Assembly: GCF_030997045.1 (NCBI RefSeq)
Contig: NZ_CP116899.1
Location: 248,001 to 312,000, forward strand
DNA from: Microbulbifer sp. TB1203
Lineage (GTDB): Bacteria > Pseudomonadota > Gammaproteobacteria > Pseudomonadales > Cellvibrionaceae
Length of the DNA: 64,000 nucleotides
Direction of reading: 5' to 3'
In this document: positions 34,226-42,200 of the stretch, one piece after another
Layout: the number at the start of each line of letters is the position of its first letter
Position numbering within the stretch: position 1 is the stretch's first letter
Translations under genes and position numbers: made by a program
The notes under the pieces: model-generated
What the model saw: the letters and a program-made list of their open reading frames with translations, nothing else
The model's database searches: none
Told to the model about the DNA's origin: nothing

Positions 34226-35446
34226 ATGCCTTTATTTCTGCACCGGCTCCGCTATTGCTGGCTGCCCGGCCTGTTGTTGGCCGCGGTTGCGGCGCAATAT
34301 TTCAATCTGCTCAGTTTCCGGGGGCTGCTGCTGCCAAAACTGCCCTACCTGCTGTTGGGAATTGCCCTGTCCCTTGGGATTTTCTTCAAGTTGAGCCGGG
34401 TGGCTTTTGTCGCGGCACTGCTGCTGGCGGGTTACACGGCGGTGAATTTCTTTCAGGTGATCCCCGCCGGTGAGACGGTTGTGGGTCTCGCCCTGGCATT
34501 GGCGGCGGTCAATATTTCCCTGGTTTCCATCAGCGAGGACCGCAGCCCGCTAAACGGCTTCGGTGTTCTGCTGATGGCGGTTATAACCGCCCAGGGGATG
34601 GCGCTGGCCGAACTGCAGCGGTGCTGCTCCGCACAGCTGGCCGGCTGGCTGCACTTCCCCGTGGGATCAATACTGCCCCCTTGGCTGCCGGATATCCTGA
34701 GACGGGTGCAATCGGAGGATCTGCTATTGATATCGGCAGCCGCGTTCGCCGGTCTGAGAGCCTTCTGGCGACCGGAGCATATCGGGGTGGGCCTGTTCGC
34801 CTGCGTGCTCTTGCTGCTTGGGGCCTATTACACCGGTGCGGAGGAGGGCACCCTGGTGCTGGTGGCGGTCTCCGCCGGTCTGTTGCTGACGCTGCTGGCA
34901 CTGCGCTCGGCCTACGAACTGGCTTTCCGCGATGAACTTACCGGCATTCCCTCGCGCCGCGCCTACAGCCGCTATCTGCTTACGTTGGGGCGGCGCTACA
35001 GCATCGCCGTGGTGGATATCGATCATTTCAAGAAGCTCAACGACCGCTATGGCCACCAGGTCGGAGACCAGGCGCTGCGCATGGTGGCCGGGCAGATCGA
35101 CCGTTACGGCGGCGGCCGAGCCTTTCGCTACGGTGGTGAGGAGTTTGTGGTGGTTCTGCGCGGAGGAGATAACGAGCGCGCCAGTCGTTCCCTGGAGCGT
35201 ATGCGGGAGAAAATCGCCGATTACCCCCTGCGTCTGCGCGGTGCCTCCCGTCCCCGCAAGGGTGATAGCCGTGCGCTCAGCAAGCGCGGGCAGGGTGGTG
35301 GCAAGGTGATCAAGACCACAGTCAGTGTGGGACTGGCCAGCAGCAGCCGGGAGATGAGGTCCCCCGAGGATGTCCTCGGCGCCGCAGACCGCGCCCTGTA
35401 CCGGGCCAAGCGCGGTGGACGCAACAGGGTCTGTGTGCATAAGTGA
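34226..35446 (+). CDS. Membrane-bound diguanylate cyclase
   Basis: A c-di-GMP synthase of 406 aa. About seven hydrophobic segments occupy residues 1-235, with no recognisable sensor motif. The GGDEF domain follows (about 240-405): RDELTGIPSRRAYSRYL, VDIDHFKKLNDRYGHQVGDQ, and the active site YGGEEF. The five residues before GGEEF are not preceded by RxxD, so product inhibition through the usual I-site is not expected. An insertion of about 25 charged residues (RGASRPRKGDSRALSKRG) lies after the active site. ATG 34226 is used; a TTG nine bases upstream is also possible. Single gene. Confidence 0.9.
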   Translation: MPLFLHRLRYCWLPGLLLAAVAAQYFNLLSFRGLLLPKLPYLLLGIALSLGIFFKLSRVAFVAALLLAGYTAVNFFQVIPAGETVVGLALALAAVNISLVSISEDRSPLNGFGVLLMAVITAQGMALAELQRCCSAQLAGWLHFPVGSILPPWLPDILRRVQSEDLLLISAAAFAGLRAFWRPEHIGVGLFACVLLLLGAYYTGAEEGTLVLVAVSAGLLLTLLALRSAYELAFRDELTGIPSRRAYSRYLLTLGRRYSIAVVDIDHFKKLNDRYGHQVGDQALRMVAGQIDRYGGGRAFRYGGEEFVVVLRGGDNERASRSLERMREKIADYPLRLRGASRPRKGDSRALSKRGQGGGKVIKTTVSVGLASSSREMRSPEDVLGAADRALYRAKRGGRNRVCVHK

Positions 35447-35481
35447 TTTTGAGACTCGGGACTCGGGACGGTCCCCCTTCC

Positions 35482-35557
35482 TGTAGGAGCGGCCCATGGC
35501 CGCGATTGATCTCGCTTCGTAGCGCAGGCCAATCAGCGGCCACGGGCTCCCCTATAG
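35482..35557. repeat. REP-like palindrome (GTAGGAGCGGCC family), imperfect
   Basis: Starts TGTAGGAGCGGCCCATGGCC at 35482 and is closed by GGCCACGGGCTCCCCTATAG near 35557, with several mismatches. It is a diverged copy of the perfect element at 38286-38358. It is preceded by GACTCGGGACTCGGGAC at 35451-35467, related to the heptamer tract at 50914. Confidence 0.65.
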
Positions 35558-35693
35558 AAGAGCAGGAGGTGCAAACGCCGCTGGGGAGAGAGGGGATGAA
35601 CCGCAACAAACTGGCGCCCTATTCCCGCTCGTTATTGGTTAATCCGCCACCGCCCACCATACTGCAAGGCAAGGCAGCAAAGGGAGATAGGGC

Positions 35694-36308
35694 GTGCGAT
35701 TCCTCAGCCATACCCTCGGCATCTTTATCCATCCCGGCAAAGAGTGGGAGGCCATTCGCAGTGAGCGCCACTCCTTCGCCCAGGTATTCTTCAGTCATGT
35801 GCCGATACTGGCGCTGATTCCCTGCGTCGCAGGCTATTTCGGCGTAACCCTGGTGGGTTTCCGGGTGGGCGATCACGTGGCGAGGCTGACTCCCGGCAGT
35901 GCCGCTGCCCTGGCGGTAGTGACTTATTTCTCCCTGTTGATTGGGGTCTACCTGTTCGGTGAATTCATCAACTGGATGTCCAGATCCTATGGCGTCAAGG
36001 GCGACGAACCCACGCGCCACTACGAGGGCACCGCACTGGCGGTGTTCGTGACCACACCGATCTTTCTCTCCGGTATTGTCGGTCTCTACCCGCACCTGTG
36101 GCTGAATGCCGCAGTCACCGGCCTGGCCGGAGTCTACTCCATCTACCTGATCTTCGAAGGCATCCCTATCCTGATGAACATGAGCAAGGAGCGGGCTTTT
36201 TTGTACGCCTACTCAGTAATCACCGTCGGCCTGGTGCTGTTGGTAATAGTGCGCGTGGGGGCAGTGATTCTGTGGAGCCTGGGCATGGGGCCGGTTTATC
36301 AGAGTTGA
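35694..36308 (+). CDS. Yip1-domain membrane protein
   Basis: A 204-aa membrane protein of the Yip1/DUF1282 type, function unknown in bacteria. It starts with the family's LGIFIHPGKEWEAIR motif, which is followed by five hydrophobic segments (about 32-50, 68-90, 112-133, 138-155, 170-195). The E-F-I-N-W motif in GEFINWMSRSYGVKGDE is between segments 2 and 3. GTG 35694 is the start that retains the amphipathic N-terminal helix. It stands alone. Confidence 0.8.
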   Translation: MRFLSHTLGIFIHPGKEWEAIRSERHSFAQVFFSHVPILALIPCVAGYFGVTLVGFRVGDHVARLTPGSAAALAVVTYFSLLIGVYLFGEFINWMSRSYGVKGDEPTRHYEGTALAVFVTTPIFLSGIVGLYPHLWLNAAVTGLAGVYSIYLIFEGIPILMNMSKERAFLYAYSVITVGLVLLVIVRVGAVILWSLGMGPVYQS

Positions 36309-36349
36309 TCAGGGGTCAATAAGCAACATGTCACTTCTTTGGCCGTCGA

Positions 36350-38245
36350 TCACCGACGGTTGTCCCCGATCACCGGTGGCATAGGGCAATCCAGGCTGTC
36401 CGCCACCGCGCGCAACAATTCGATTTCCTCCGCCGCTATCACACCGTCGTGGGTCATGGTTGCCGCCATGGCTTTCAGCAGTGCGGGTTTCTGTAGTGGT
36501 TTGATGGAGCCGGCGATGGCGATGGCCTTGTCCAGCCGCGGCAGGGTGATGTCACCCGCAGCGGGCAGCGGTGTAATGTCCAGTTGCAACGCCCTGAGTC
36601 CGGCCTCATAGGCGCGTTTGGCCGGCAGGTAGGCATCGTTTCCGGCGTGGGCCACAGCGGCGAGGATAAATCGCATGGCGTCGCCGGTGGCGGCGGACTT
36701 CGTCGAGTGCCTATGGCGGTCCGGCGCGCCTTCGAGTGCGTGCATCAATACCCGATAGAGCGACCACTCCCACAATTCCACCCGGTTGTCGCTGCGCAGC
36801 AGCTTGATCAGGTTGCGCTTGAACACCTGGTACTGCTGCGGCGCCAGCGCCTTGAGCGCCGGCACGCAGAGATCCAGCAGCGGCAGGCGCGCGGTGGCGG
36901 GCAGCGATTGGAGTTGCGGTTGCAGTTTGTGCATCTCCCGCACCACCGCAGGGTGGGCAATTTTTTGCAGCAGTTGCTGTTGCGCCTGCCGCTGTGCCTC
37001 GTCCCTGTGTAGCAGCAGGTGGTAGACCAGTGCTCGGGCCGCGAAGGGATCGCGGGCGGCCTGCTGCAGCGCCCCGGGCACCGATTGCAACAGTTGCCGG
37101 CTGTATTGCATCTGCCGCTCGTCGGGGTTGCCGATACTGTTGTCCACGGCATCGGCCACTGTATCGAAGGGCGTGGCCGCGGTGATACCCATTACCTGGG
37201 CATCCCGCTCCGCGGACACGGCGAGCCCCGCGGCCGCTTCTTCCACCCGGGGAAAACGCCCGTTCCACTGCGGGTCCAGCCGGACGATACGCTCATCCAG
37301 TGGCGGGTGGGTGGCAAACAGATTGGCGAAGGATCGTTTCAATCCGCTGGCAAAATACATATGGCTGAATTCGGCAGCGTTGCTCGCGGAGAGCTGCGAG
37401 CCGCCGCTGTAACCGCCGATCTTTTTCAGCGCGCCGGCGATGCCGCTGTTGTCGCGGGTAAATTGCACTGCCGAGGCGTCGGCGAGAAATTCCCGCTGAC
37501 GACTCACCGCCGACTTGATCAAATTGCCGAAAAAAGTTCCCGTATAGCCGATCACCGCCAGCCCGGCACCGAGCCCCAGCAATGCGGCGCGACTGCGGCT
37601 GCGGCCCGAGCCGAAGTAGCTGCCGCGCAACAGCCAATAGCCCAGCAGGCCGATAATCAGTATGCCGTTGAGCAGACCGACGATGCGGATATTCAGGCGC
37701 ATATCGCCGTTGAAAATATGGCTGAACTCGTGCGCCACCACGCCCTGCAGTTCGTCGCGGCTGAGTTTTTCGATACTGCCGCGGGTCAGGCCGATCACCG
37801 CATCCGCGGGCTTGTAACCGGCGGCAAAGGCATTGATGGCGTCGTCGTCGAGAATATAGACATCCGGCACTGGAGTACCCGAGGCGATGGCCATCTCCTC
37901 CACCACATTGAGCGCGCGCTTCTCCGCAGCGCCGTGCGGGGCGATATTGATCTTGCGCCCACCGAGGGACTCGGCCACCGCCCGTCCGCCTGCGGCCAGT
38001 TGGCGCAGCTTGTAGAGGCTGCCCAGGGCAATCACTGCGGCGATTGCCAGGGCGATGGCGGCGACCGTATCCCAGCCCAGCACCTGGCCGTCTACCGGGG
38101 AAAAGGTCTGGCCGCGGGACCAGGCCACCAGCGCCGCCGCCAGCAGGGTGGTGATGGTGATCAGCGATACCACCGCCAGGGAGAAAAGCGCGACGAGCAG
38201 GGCGCTATTGCGCCGCGCGCGATCCTGGTATTCGAAGAAATTCAT
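36350..38245 (-). CDS. M48-family zinc metallopeptidase with TerB-like C-terminal extension
   Basis: A membrane-embedded M48 (HtpX-like) protease of 631 aa. Two N-terminal membrane helices (about 15-43, 60-80) precede the catalytic domain with zinc motif HEFSH (172-176) and the third ligand Glu in REFLADASAV (about 266-275), with two further helices between (about 188-207, 220-240). From about residue 330 it carries a long soluble region absent from HtpX; its end (LLKAMAATMTHDGVIAAEEI) resembles the TerB fold. It is downstream of lemA on the same strand, the pairing known for HtpX/LemA systems. Substrate unknown. Confidence 0.85.
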   Translation of the reverse strand: MNFFEYQDRARRNSALLVALFSLAVVSLITITTLLAAALVAWSRGQTFSPVDGQVLGWDTVAAIALAIAAVIALGSLYKLRQLAAGGRAVAESLGGRKINIAPHGAAEKRALNVVEEMAIASGTPVPDVYILDDDAINAFAAGYKPADAVIGLTRGSIEKLSRDELQGVVAHEFSHIFNGDMRLNIRIVGLLNGILIIGLLGYWLLRGSYFGSGRSRSRAALLGLGAGLAVIGYTGTFFGNLIKSAVSRQREFLADASAVQFTRDNSGIAGALKKIGGYSGGSQLSASNAAEFSHMYFASGLKRSFANLFATHPPLDERIVRLDPQWNGRFPRVEEAAAGLAVSAERDAQVMGITAATPFDTVADAVDNSIGNPDERQMQYSRQLLQSVPGALQQAARDPFAARALVYHLLLHRDEAQRQAQQQLLQKIAHPAVVREMHKLQPQLQSLPATARLPLLDLCVPALKALAPQQYQVFKRNLIKLLRSDNRVELWEWSLYRVLMHALEGAPDRHRHSTKSAATGDAMRFILAAVAHAGNDAYLPAKRAYEAGLRALQLDITPLPAAGDITLPRLDKAIAIAGSIKPLQKPALLKAMAATMTHDGVIAAEEIELLRAVADSLDCPMPPVIGDNRR

Positions 38246-38285
38246 TCAGGCTGAACCGATCAGGTTTGTTGGTTGTGGACTCCCT

Positions 38286-38358
38286 GTAGGAGCGGCCCAT
38301 GGCCGCGATCGGCGGTGCTTCGCAGCATAGGTCGATCGCGGCCATGGGCCGCTCCTAC
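38286..38358. repeat. Perfect 25-bp REP-like palindrome between lemA and the M48 gene
   Basis: Bases 38286-38310 (starting GTAGGAGCGGCCCATGGCCG) are exactly inverted at 38334-38358 around a 23-nt loop. This is the best-preserved member of the GTAGGAGCGGCC family in the window. It lies within the lemA-M48 operon, so it would form a strong hairpin in the joint mRNA and could separate the two messages. Confidence 0.85.
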
Positions 38359-38375
38359 AAGGCGAGTCAGGGGGA

Positions 38376-38972
38376 TCAAAACTCCACTTTCGGCGCGGCC
38401 TGGAAGCTCTCGGAATCGGCGAATTCCAGCAGCCTGGCATCCTCCCGGTGGCCGAAGAAGCCGGCAAAAAATACCGGCGGGAAGCTCTGCTTGTAGATGT
38501 TGTAGGACATCACCGCATCGTTGAACGCCTGGCGGGCAAAGGCCACCTTGTTCTCCGTGCTGGTCAGCTCTTCCGTGAGCTGCATCATGTTCTGGTTGGC
38601 CTTCAGGTCCGGGTAGGCCTCCATCACCACGTTCAGGCGCCCCAGGGCGCCGGCCAGTGCGCCCTCGGCGTGGCCCAGCTCGGTGATGGCTCCGGGGCTG
38701 TCGGGATGGGCAGCGGCGGCCTTGAGGCCGGCGAGCGCGGTGTTGCGCGCACTGGTGACCGCCTCCAGGGTTTCACGCTCGTGCTTCAGGTAACCCCTGG
38801 CGGTTTCCACCAGATTGGGAATCAGGTCGTAGCGGCGCTTCAATTGCACTTCTATCTGCGCAAAAGCGTTTTTATAGCGGTTTTTCAGCGAAACCAGTTT
38901 GTTGTAGATGCCCACCACGTAGAACATCAGCGCGGCGATGGCCACCAGCCAGACAATGGTGGAGATTTCCAT
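38376..38972 (-). CDS. lemA: LemA family protein
   Basis: LemA proteins have one N-terminal membrane helix and a four-helix periplasmic/cytosolic bundle of unclear function. This 198-aa member shows the helix (TIVWLVAIAALMFYVVGIYN, residues 4-23), the signature IYNKLVSLKNRYKNAFAQIE, VQLKRRYDLIPNLVE and the later ENKVAFARQAFND and SYNIYKQSFP. ATG 38972 follows GGGAAG; an in-frame start four codons upstream is less likely. It leads the operon with the M48 peptidase. Confidence 0.92.
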   Translation of the reverse strand: MEISTIVWLVAIAALMFYVVGIYNKLVSLKNRYKNAFAQIEVQLKRRYDLIPNLVETARGYLKHERETLEAVTSARNTALAGLKAAAAHPDSPGAITELGHAEGALAGALGRLNVVMEAYPDLKANQNMMQLTEELTSTENKVAFARQAFNDAVMSYNIYKQSFPPVFFAGFFGHREDARLLEFADSESFQAAPKVEF

Positions 38973-39197
38973 AGTACTTCCCAAAAAAAATGATTGTGTG
39001 TCCGGTGCCGATATTAACTCAAGTTTTGGGTTCAGCGGGAACCAGAGAGGTGTGGCTCTGTGTCACATCAGGGCGTAGAAACTTGGGTCATCCCTACTGT
39101 CAAAGGCGGATATCGGGGGAGGAGCCTCCTTCGGTTATAATGCTGATCGCAATAACGACAGGCGGCTGGGCCGCCAATAGATTTGGGAGAGGCCGGT

Positions 39198-40388
39198 ATG
39201 AGTGATGTAACTTCAGATCCCGTAGTGATAGTCGGAATGGCGCGCACGCCCATGGGCGCCATGCAGGGTGCCCTGGCGGGAGCCAGCGCGCCGGAACTGG
39301 GCGCCGCCGCCATTCGCGGGGCCCTGGAAGACGCGGGCGTGGCGCCCGCGGACGTGGACGAGGTACTGATGGGCTGCGTGCTGCCCGCGGGGCTGGGCCA
39401 GGCGCCGGCGCGCCAGGCGGCGCTGGGCGCGGGCATTCCGGAAGGGGTTCCCTGCAGCACCGTAAACAAGGTGTGCGGCTCGGGCATGAAGACCGTGATG
39501 ATGGCTCGGGACGCGCTGTTGCTGGGCGAGGGCAGGGTGATCGTGGCCGGCGGCATGGAGAGTATGAGCAACGCCCCCTATCTACTGCCCAAGGCCCGCG
39601 GCGGCATGCGTCTGGGGCACGGCGAAGTGCTGGATCACATGTTTCTCGACGGCCTGGAAAATGCCTACGACGGCAAGCTGATGGGCAGCTTCGCCGAGGC
39701 CACCGCGGACAAGTACGGATTTACCCGCGAGGAGCAGGACAACTTTGCCCTGGAGTCTTTGGCCCGTGCCCAGGCGGCCATCGAGAACGGCGCCTTCGAG
39801 CGGGAAATCGCCCCGGTCACCGTGCACTCCCGCCGCGGCGACCTGGAGGTGAAAGTGGATGAGGGCCCCGGCAGCGCTCGCCCGGACAAGATCCCGCAAT
39901 TGAAGCCCGCGTTCCGCAAGGACGGCACTGTCACGGCCGCCAATTCCAGCTCCATTTCCGACGGCGCCGCGGCGCTGGTGCTGATGCGCCAGAGCGAGGC
40001 CGAGGCCCGCGGCCTGAAAGTGCTCGCGGTACTGCGTGGCCAGGCCCAGCACGCGCAGCAGCCGGAGTGGTTCACCACCGCGCCTGTGGCGGCGATGCAG
40101 AGACTGCTGGGCAACACCGGCTGGTCCCCGGACGAGGTGGACCTGTTCGAGATCAACGAGGCCTTCGCAGTGGTCACCATGTCCACCATGCGCGAACTGA
40201 ACCTGCCCCATGAAAAGGTCAACGTCAACGGCGGCGCCTGCGCCCTGGGCCACCCGCTGGGCGCCAGCGGTGCGCGGATTATCGTCACCCTGCTGGCGGC
40301 GATGGAAAAGCGCGACCTGAAAAAGGGCGTTGCCAGCCTGTGTATCGGCGGCGGCGAGGCCACGGCGGTGGCCATTGAGCGCGTTTAA
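39198..40388 (+). CDS. Acetyl-CoA C-acetyltransferase (thiolase)
   Basis: A 396-aa type II thiolase that condenses or cleaves acetyl-CoA units (AtoB/PhaA type). Catalytic Cys is in STVNKVCGSGMK (about residue 90), the His in EINEAFAVV, and the second Cys in SLCIGGGEA; CALGHPLGASGARI is also intact. Start ATG 39198 follows GGGAGAGG. No partner gene for beta-oxidation or PHB synthesis is next to it, so whether it degrades or builds acyl chains cannot be told from context. Confidence 0.93.
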   Translation: MSDVTSDPVVIVGMARTPMGAMQGALAGASAPELGAAAIRGALEDAGVAPADVDEVLMGCVLPAGLGQAPARQAALGAGIPEGVPCSTVNKVCGSGMKTVMMARDALLLGEGRVIVAGGMESMSNAPYLLPKARGGMRLGHGEVLDHMFLDGLENAYDGKLMGSFAEATADKYGFTREEQDNFALESLARAQAAIENGAFEREIAPVTVHSRRGDLEVKVDEGPGSARPDKIPQLKPAFRKDGTVTAANSSSISDGAAALVLMRQSEAEARGLKVLAVLRGQAQHAQQPEWFTTAPVAAMQRLLGNTGWSPDEVDLFEINEAFAVVTMSTMRELNLPHEKVNVNGGACALGHPLGASGARIIVTLLAAMEKRDLKKGVASLCIGGGEATAVAIERV

Positions 40389-40416
40389 CTTCCGCTCAAT
40401 CTAAATAAGTCCATTT

Positions 40417-40488
40417 CGTCACTCCGGCGTAAGCCGGAGTCCAGAGGAAATCGCGGATTTCTGGATTCCGGCCTTCGCCGGAATGACG
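40417..40488. repeat. ATTCCGGC-type palindrome after the thiolase gene
   Basis: CGTCACTCCGGC at 40417-40428 and GCCGGAATGACG at 40477-40488 are inverted (one mismatch), with an inner smaller hairpin CTCCGGCGTAAGCCGGAG. A related element lies at 45083-45176. The 182-nt gap thus holds this and a REP-like half. Confidence 0.7.
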
Positions 40489-40513
40489 TTAATCAGAGAC
40501 TCCTTAGCACTTT

Positions 40514-40540
40514 GTAGGAGCGGCCCAACCGCGATCGATA
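40514..40540. repeat. Half REP-like element (GTAGGAGCGGCC family)
   Basis: GTAGGAGCGGCCCAACCGCG at 40514-40533 matches the outer arm of the 38286 element but has no downstream partner arm before dolP. A decayed copy. Confidence 0.55.
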
Positions 40541-40571
40541 GAGGAAATCAAGCCTGCAAATTGTGCGGACG

Positions 40572-41162
40572 TCAGTCGATGTATTCCACGGCTTTGACCA
40601 CCTTCTGCACCCCGCCAATACCGCGGGTCACATCCGCCGCCCGTTCCGCCTCGGCGCGGGTCAGCAGTCCCATCAGGTAGACCACACCGTTTTCGGTGAT
40701 CACCTTGATGCGGCCGCTGTCGATCTCATCGTTGGCCAACAGCACGCTTTTGACCTTGGTGGTCAGCCAGGCGTCGCTGGAACTGGCCAGCAGGGAGACG
40801 TTGCCGCGCACCTGGATCTCGTTGTACACCTGGCGCACGTTTTGCACCTGTTGTGCCGTGCGTCCGGCCAGCAGGCGCAGTTCGTTGTCCGGGACCTGGC
40901 CGGTGAGCAGCACGACACCGTTGAAGGCATTGACGTTGATATTCGATGCCTTCAGGTCCGGATGCGCCTTGTTGATATTGACGGTGGTGACGGTCTCCAT
41001 TTTCTGGTCATCCATATAGGTGCCCAGGGAGCGTTTGCCCGGATCCTGTTGGATGGGGCCGTCGTGGGTGGCCTCCAGCACTGTGGTGCAGCCGGCCAGT
41101 GTAGCGGCCAGTGCAAGGGCGGTGAAAAGAGTCGTTTTGCGGGTAGTGTGGATTTTATGCAT
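40572..41162 (-). CDS. dolP: Outer-membrane lipoprotein DolP (two BON domains)
   Basis: DolP (YraP) supports outer-membrane integrity and BAM function. The 196-aa precursor has a lipobox LAGC (Cys25) after the signal peptide ALALAATLAGC, then two BON domains: about 45-115 (VNAFNGVVLLTGQVPDNELR) and about 125-196 (VITENGVVYLMGLLTRAEAE). It follows diaA with a 3-nt gap in the yraN-diaA-dolP group. Length matches E. coli DolP (191 aa). Confidence 0.93.
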   Translation of the reverse strand: MHKIHTTRKTTLFTALALAATLAGCTTVLEATHDGPIQQDPGKRSLGTYMDDQKMETVTTVNINKAHPDLKASNINVNAFNGVVLLTGQVPDNELRLLAGRTAQQVQNVRQVYNEIQVRGNVSLLASSSDAWLTTKVKSVLLANDEIDSGRIKVITENGVVYLMGLLTRAEAERAADVTRGIGGVQKVVKAVEYID

Positions 41163-41165
41163 GGT

Positions 41166-41756
41166 TCAGTCCTCGTAGCCACCGAACAGGCTGCTGTCGA
41201 TCAGATCGCACAGACAGAAAATGGTTAACAGGTGTACCTGGTGTACCTCGGCCGCAACTTCGGAAGGTACACGCAGCTCGATATCGTGGGTATCCAACAG
41301 GGCTGCACAGTCGCCGCCGTCGCCGCCGGTGAGGGCGAGTATGCCCATATCCCGGTCGCGAGCGGCGCGCACGGCCTGCACCAGGTTGGAGTCGCGGCCG
41401 TCCCCGCTGACGATTACCAGCAGGTCGCCGGGCTGTCCCAGCGCGCGCACCGGCCGCGCAAAGGATTCCGCGCGGCCGTGATTGCGCGCCACCGTGCCGA
41501 TGGAGACGCCGTCGCTGTTCAGCGCGATGGCGGGCAGCCCCGGGCGCTCGCGCTGGAAACCGCCTATCAGCTGTGAACAGAAACTCTGTGCCAGGGCGCC
41601 GCTCACGCCGTTGCCGCAGAGCAGCAGTTTGTTCTCCGCCAGCAGCGTGTGCACCACCATATCGCTGGCCTCGGCAATCAGCGGGGCGAGCAGTTCGCCG
41701 GCGTTCATGGTGGCTTCCAGGCTGCGGTGGAAGAGGGTTACAACTCGCTGTTCCAT
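41166..41756 (-). CDS. diaA: DnaA initiator-associating protein DiaA (SIS domain)
   Basis: DiaA is a tetrameric SIS-fold protein that binds DnaA and promotes replication initiation; its close relative GmhA makes heptose-7-P for LPS. The 196-aa product has LLLCGNGVSGALAQSFCSQL, NSDGVSIGTVA and VIVSGDGRDSNLVQAVRAA. The position between yraN and dolP is the diaA place, which favours DiaA over GmhA. ATG 41756 is used. Confidence 0.9.
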   Translation of the reverse strand: MEQRVVTLFHRSLEATMNAGELLAPLIAEASDMVVHTLLAENKLLLCGNGVSGALAQSFCSQLIGGFQRERPGLPAIALNSDGVSIGTVARNHGRAESFARPVRALGQPGDLLVIVSGDGRDSNLVQAVRAARDRDMGILALTGGDGGDCAALLDTHDIELRVPSEVAAEVHQVHLLTIFCLCDLIDSSLFGGYED

Positions 41757-41768
41757 TATTTCCTTTAT

Positions 41769-41833
41769 CGGCGAACACAGAGTTCGCCTGCATTTATTCT
41801 GAACCCGGGCCGAACACAAGGTTCGCCCCTACG
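41769..41833. repeat. Two GGCGAAC-type hairpins between yraN and diaA
   Basis: GGCGAAC/GTTCGCC is found at about 41770-41787 and a second CGAACACAAGGTTCGCCCCTAC at 41811-41833, the latter overlapping the yraN stop. They belong with the GTAGGGGCGAA hairpins at 9515, 15497 and 45009. Confidence 0.55.
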
Positions 41834-42200
41834 GGGCTCCGAAGGCGTTGGTTATCCACTGGATGTTTCCGGCATCGCCCTCGATGGCGACGACATCGAA
41901 GCGGCAGGGGCAATCCAGCTTGTGCTGTTGCAAATAATTATCCGCGGCGGCCAGCAGTTTGCGCTGCTTGCGGTGGTCCACCGTGGCTCCGGCGGAGCCG
42001 TAGCGACTGTTGCGGCGGTAGCGCACTTCCACGAACACCAGGGTGTCGCCGTCGCGGGCGATCAGGTCGATTTCGCCCCGGCGGCAGCGGTAGTTGCGCG
42101 CTTCCAGTTTGAGCCCGGCGCGTTGCAGGTGACGCGCCGCGGCCTCCTCCATCTGTGCACCCACATTGCCTGTGGCCGCGGGGCGGTCAAAAAGTTTCAC
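41829..42200 (-). CDS. yraN: YraN family protein (UPF0102, nuclease-like fold)
   Basis: UPF0102 proteins have a Holliday-junction-resolvase-like nuclease fold; their activity is not established here. The 123-aa product has the family core GAQMEEAAARHL, ARNYRCRRGEIDLIARD (with the acidic residues expected of the active site), LVFVEVRYR and the CRFDVVAIE end. It overlaps lpoA by 14 nt, so it is read as part of the lpoA-yraN-diaA-dolP operon. Confidence 0.92.
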   Translation of the reverse strand: MKLFDRPAATGNVGAQMEEAAARHLQRAGLKLEARNYRCRRGEIDLIARDGDTLVFVEVRYRRNSRYGSAGATVDHRKQRKLLAAADNYLQQHKLDCPCRFDVVAIEGDAGNIQWITNAFGAP

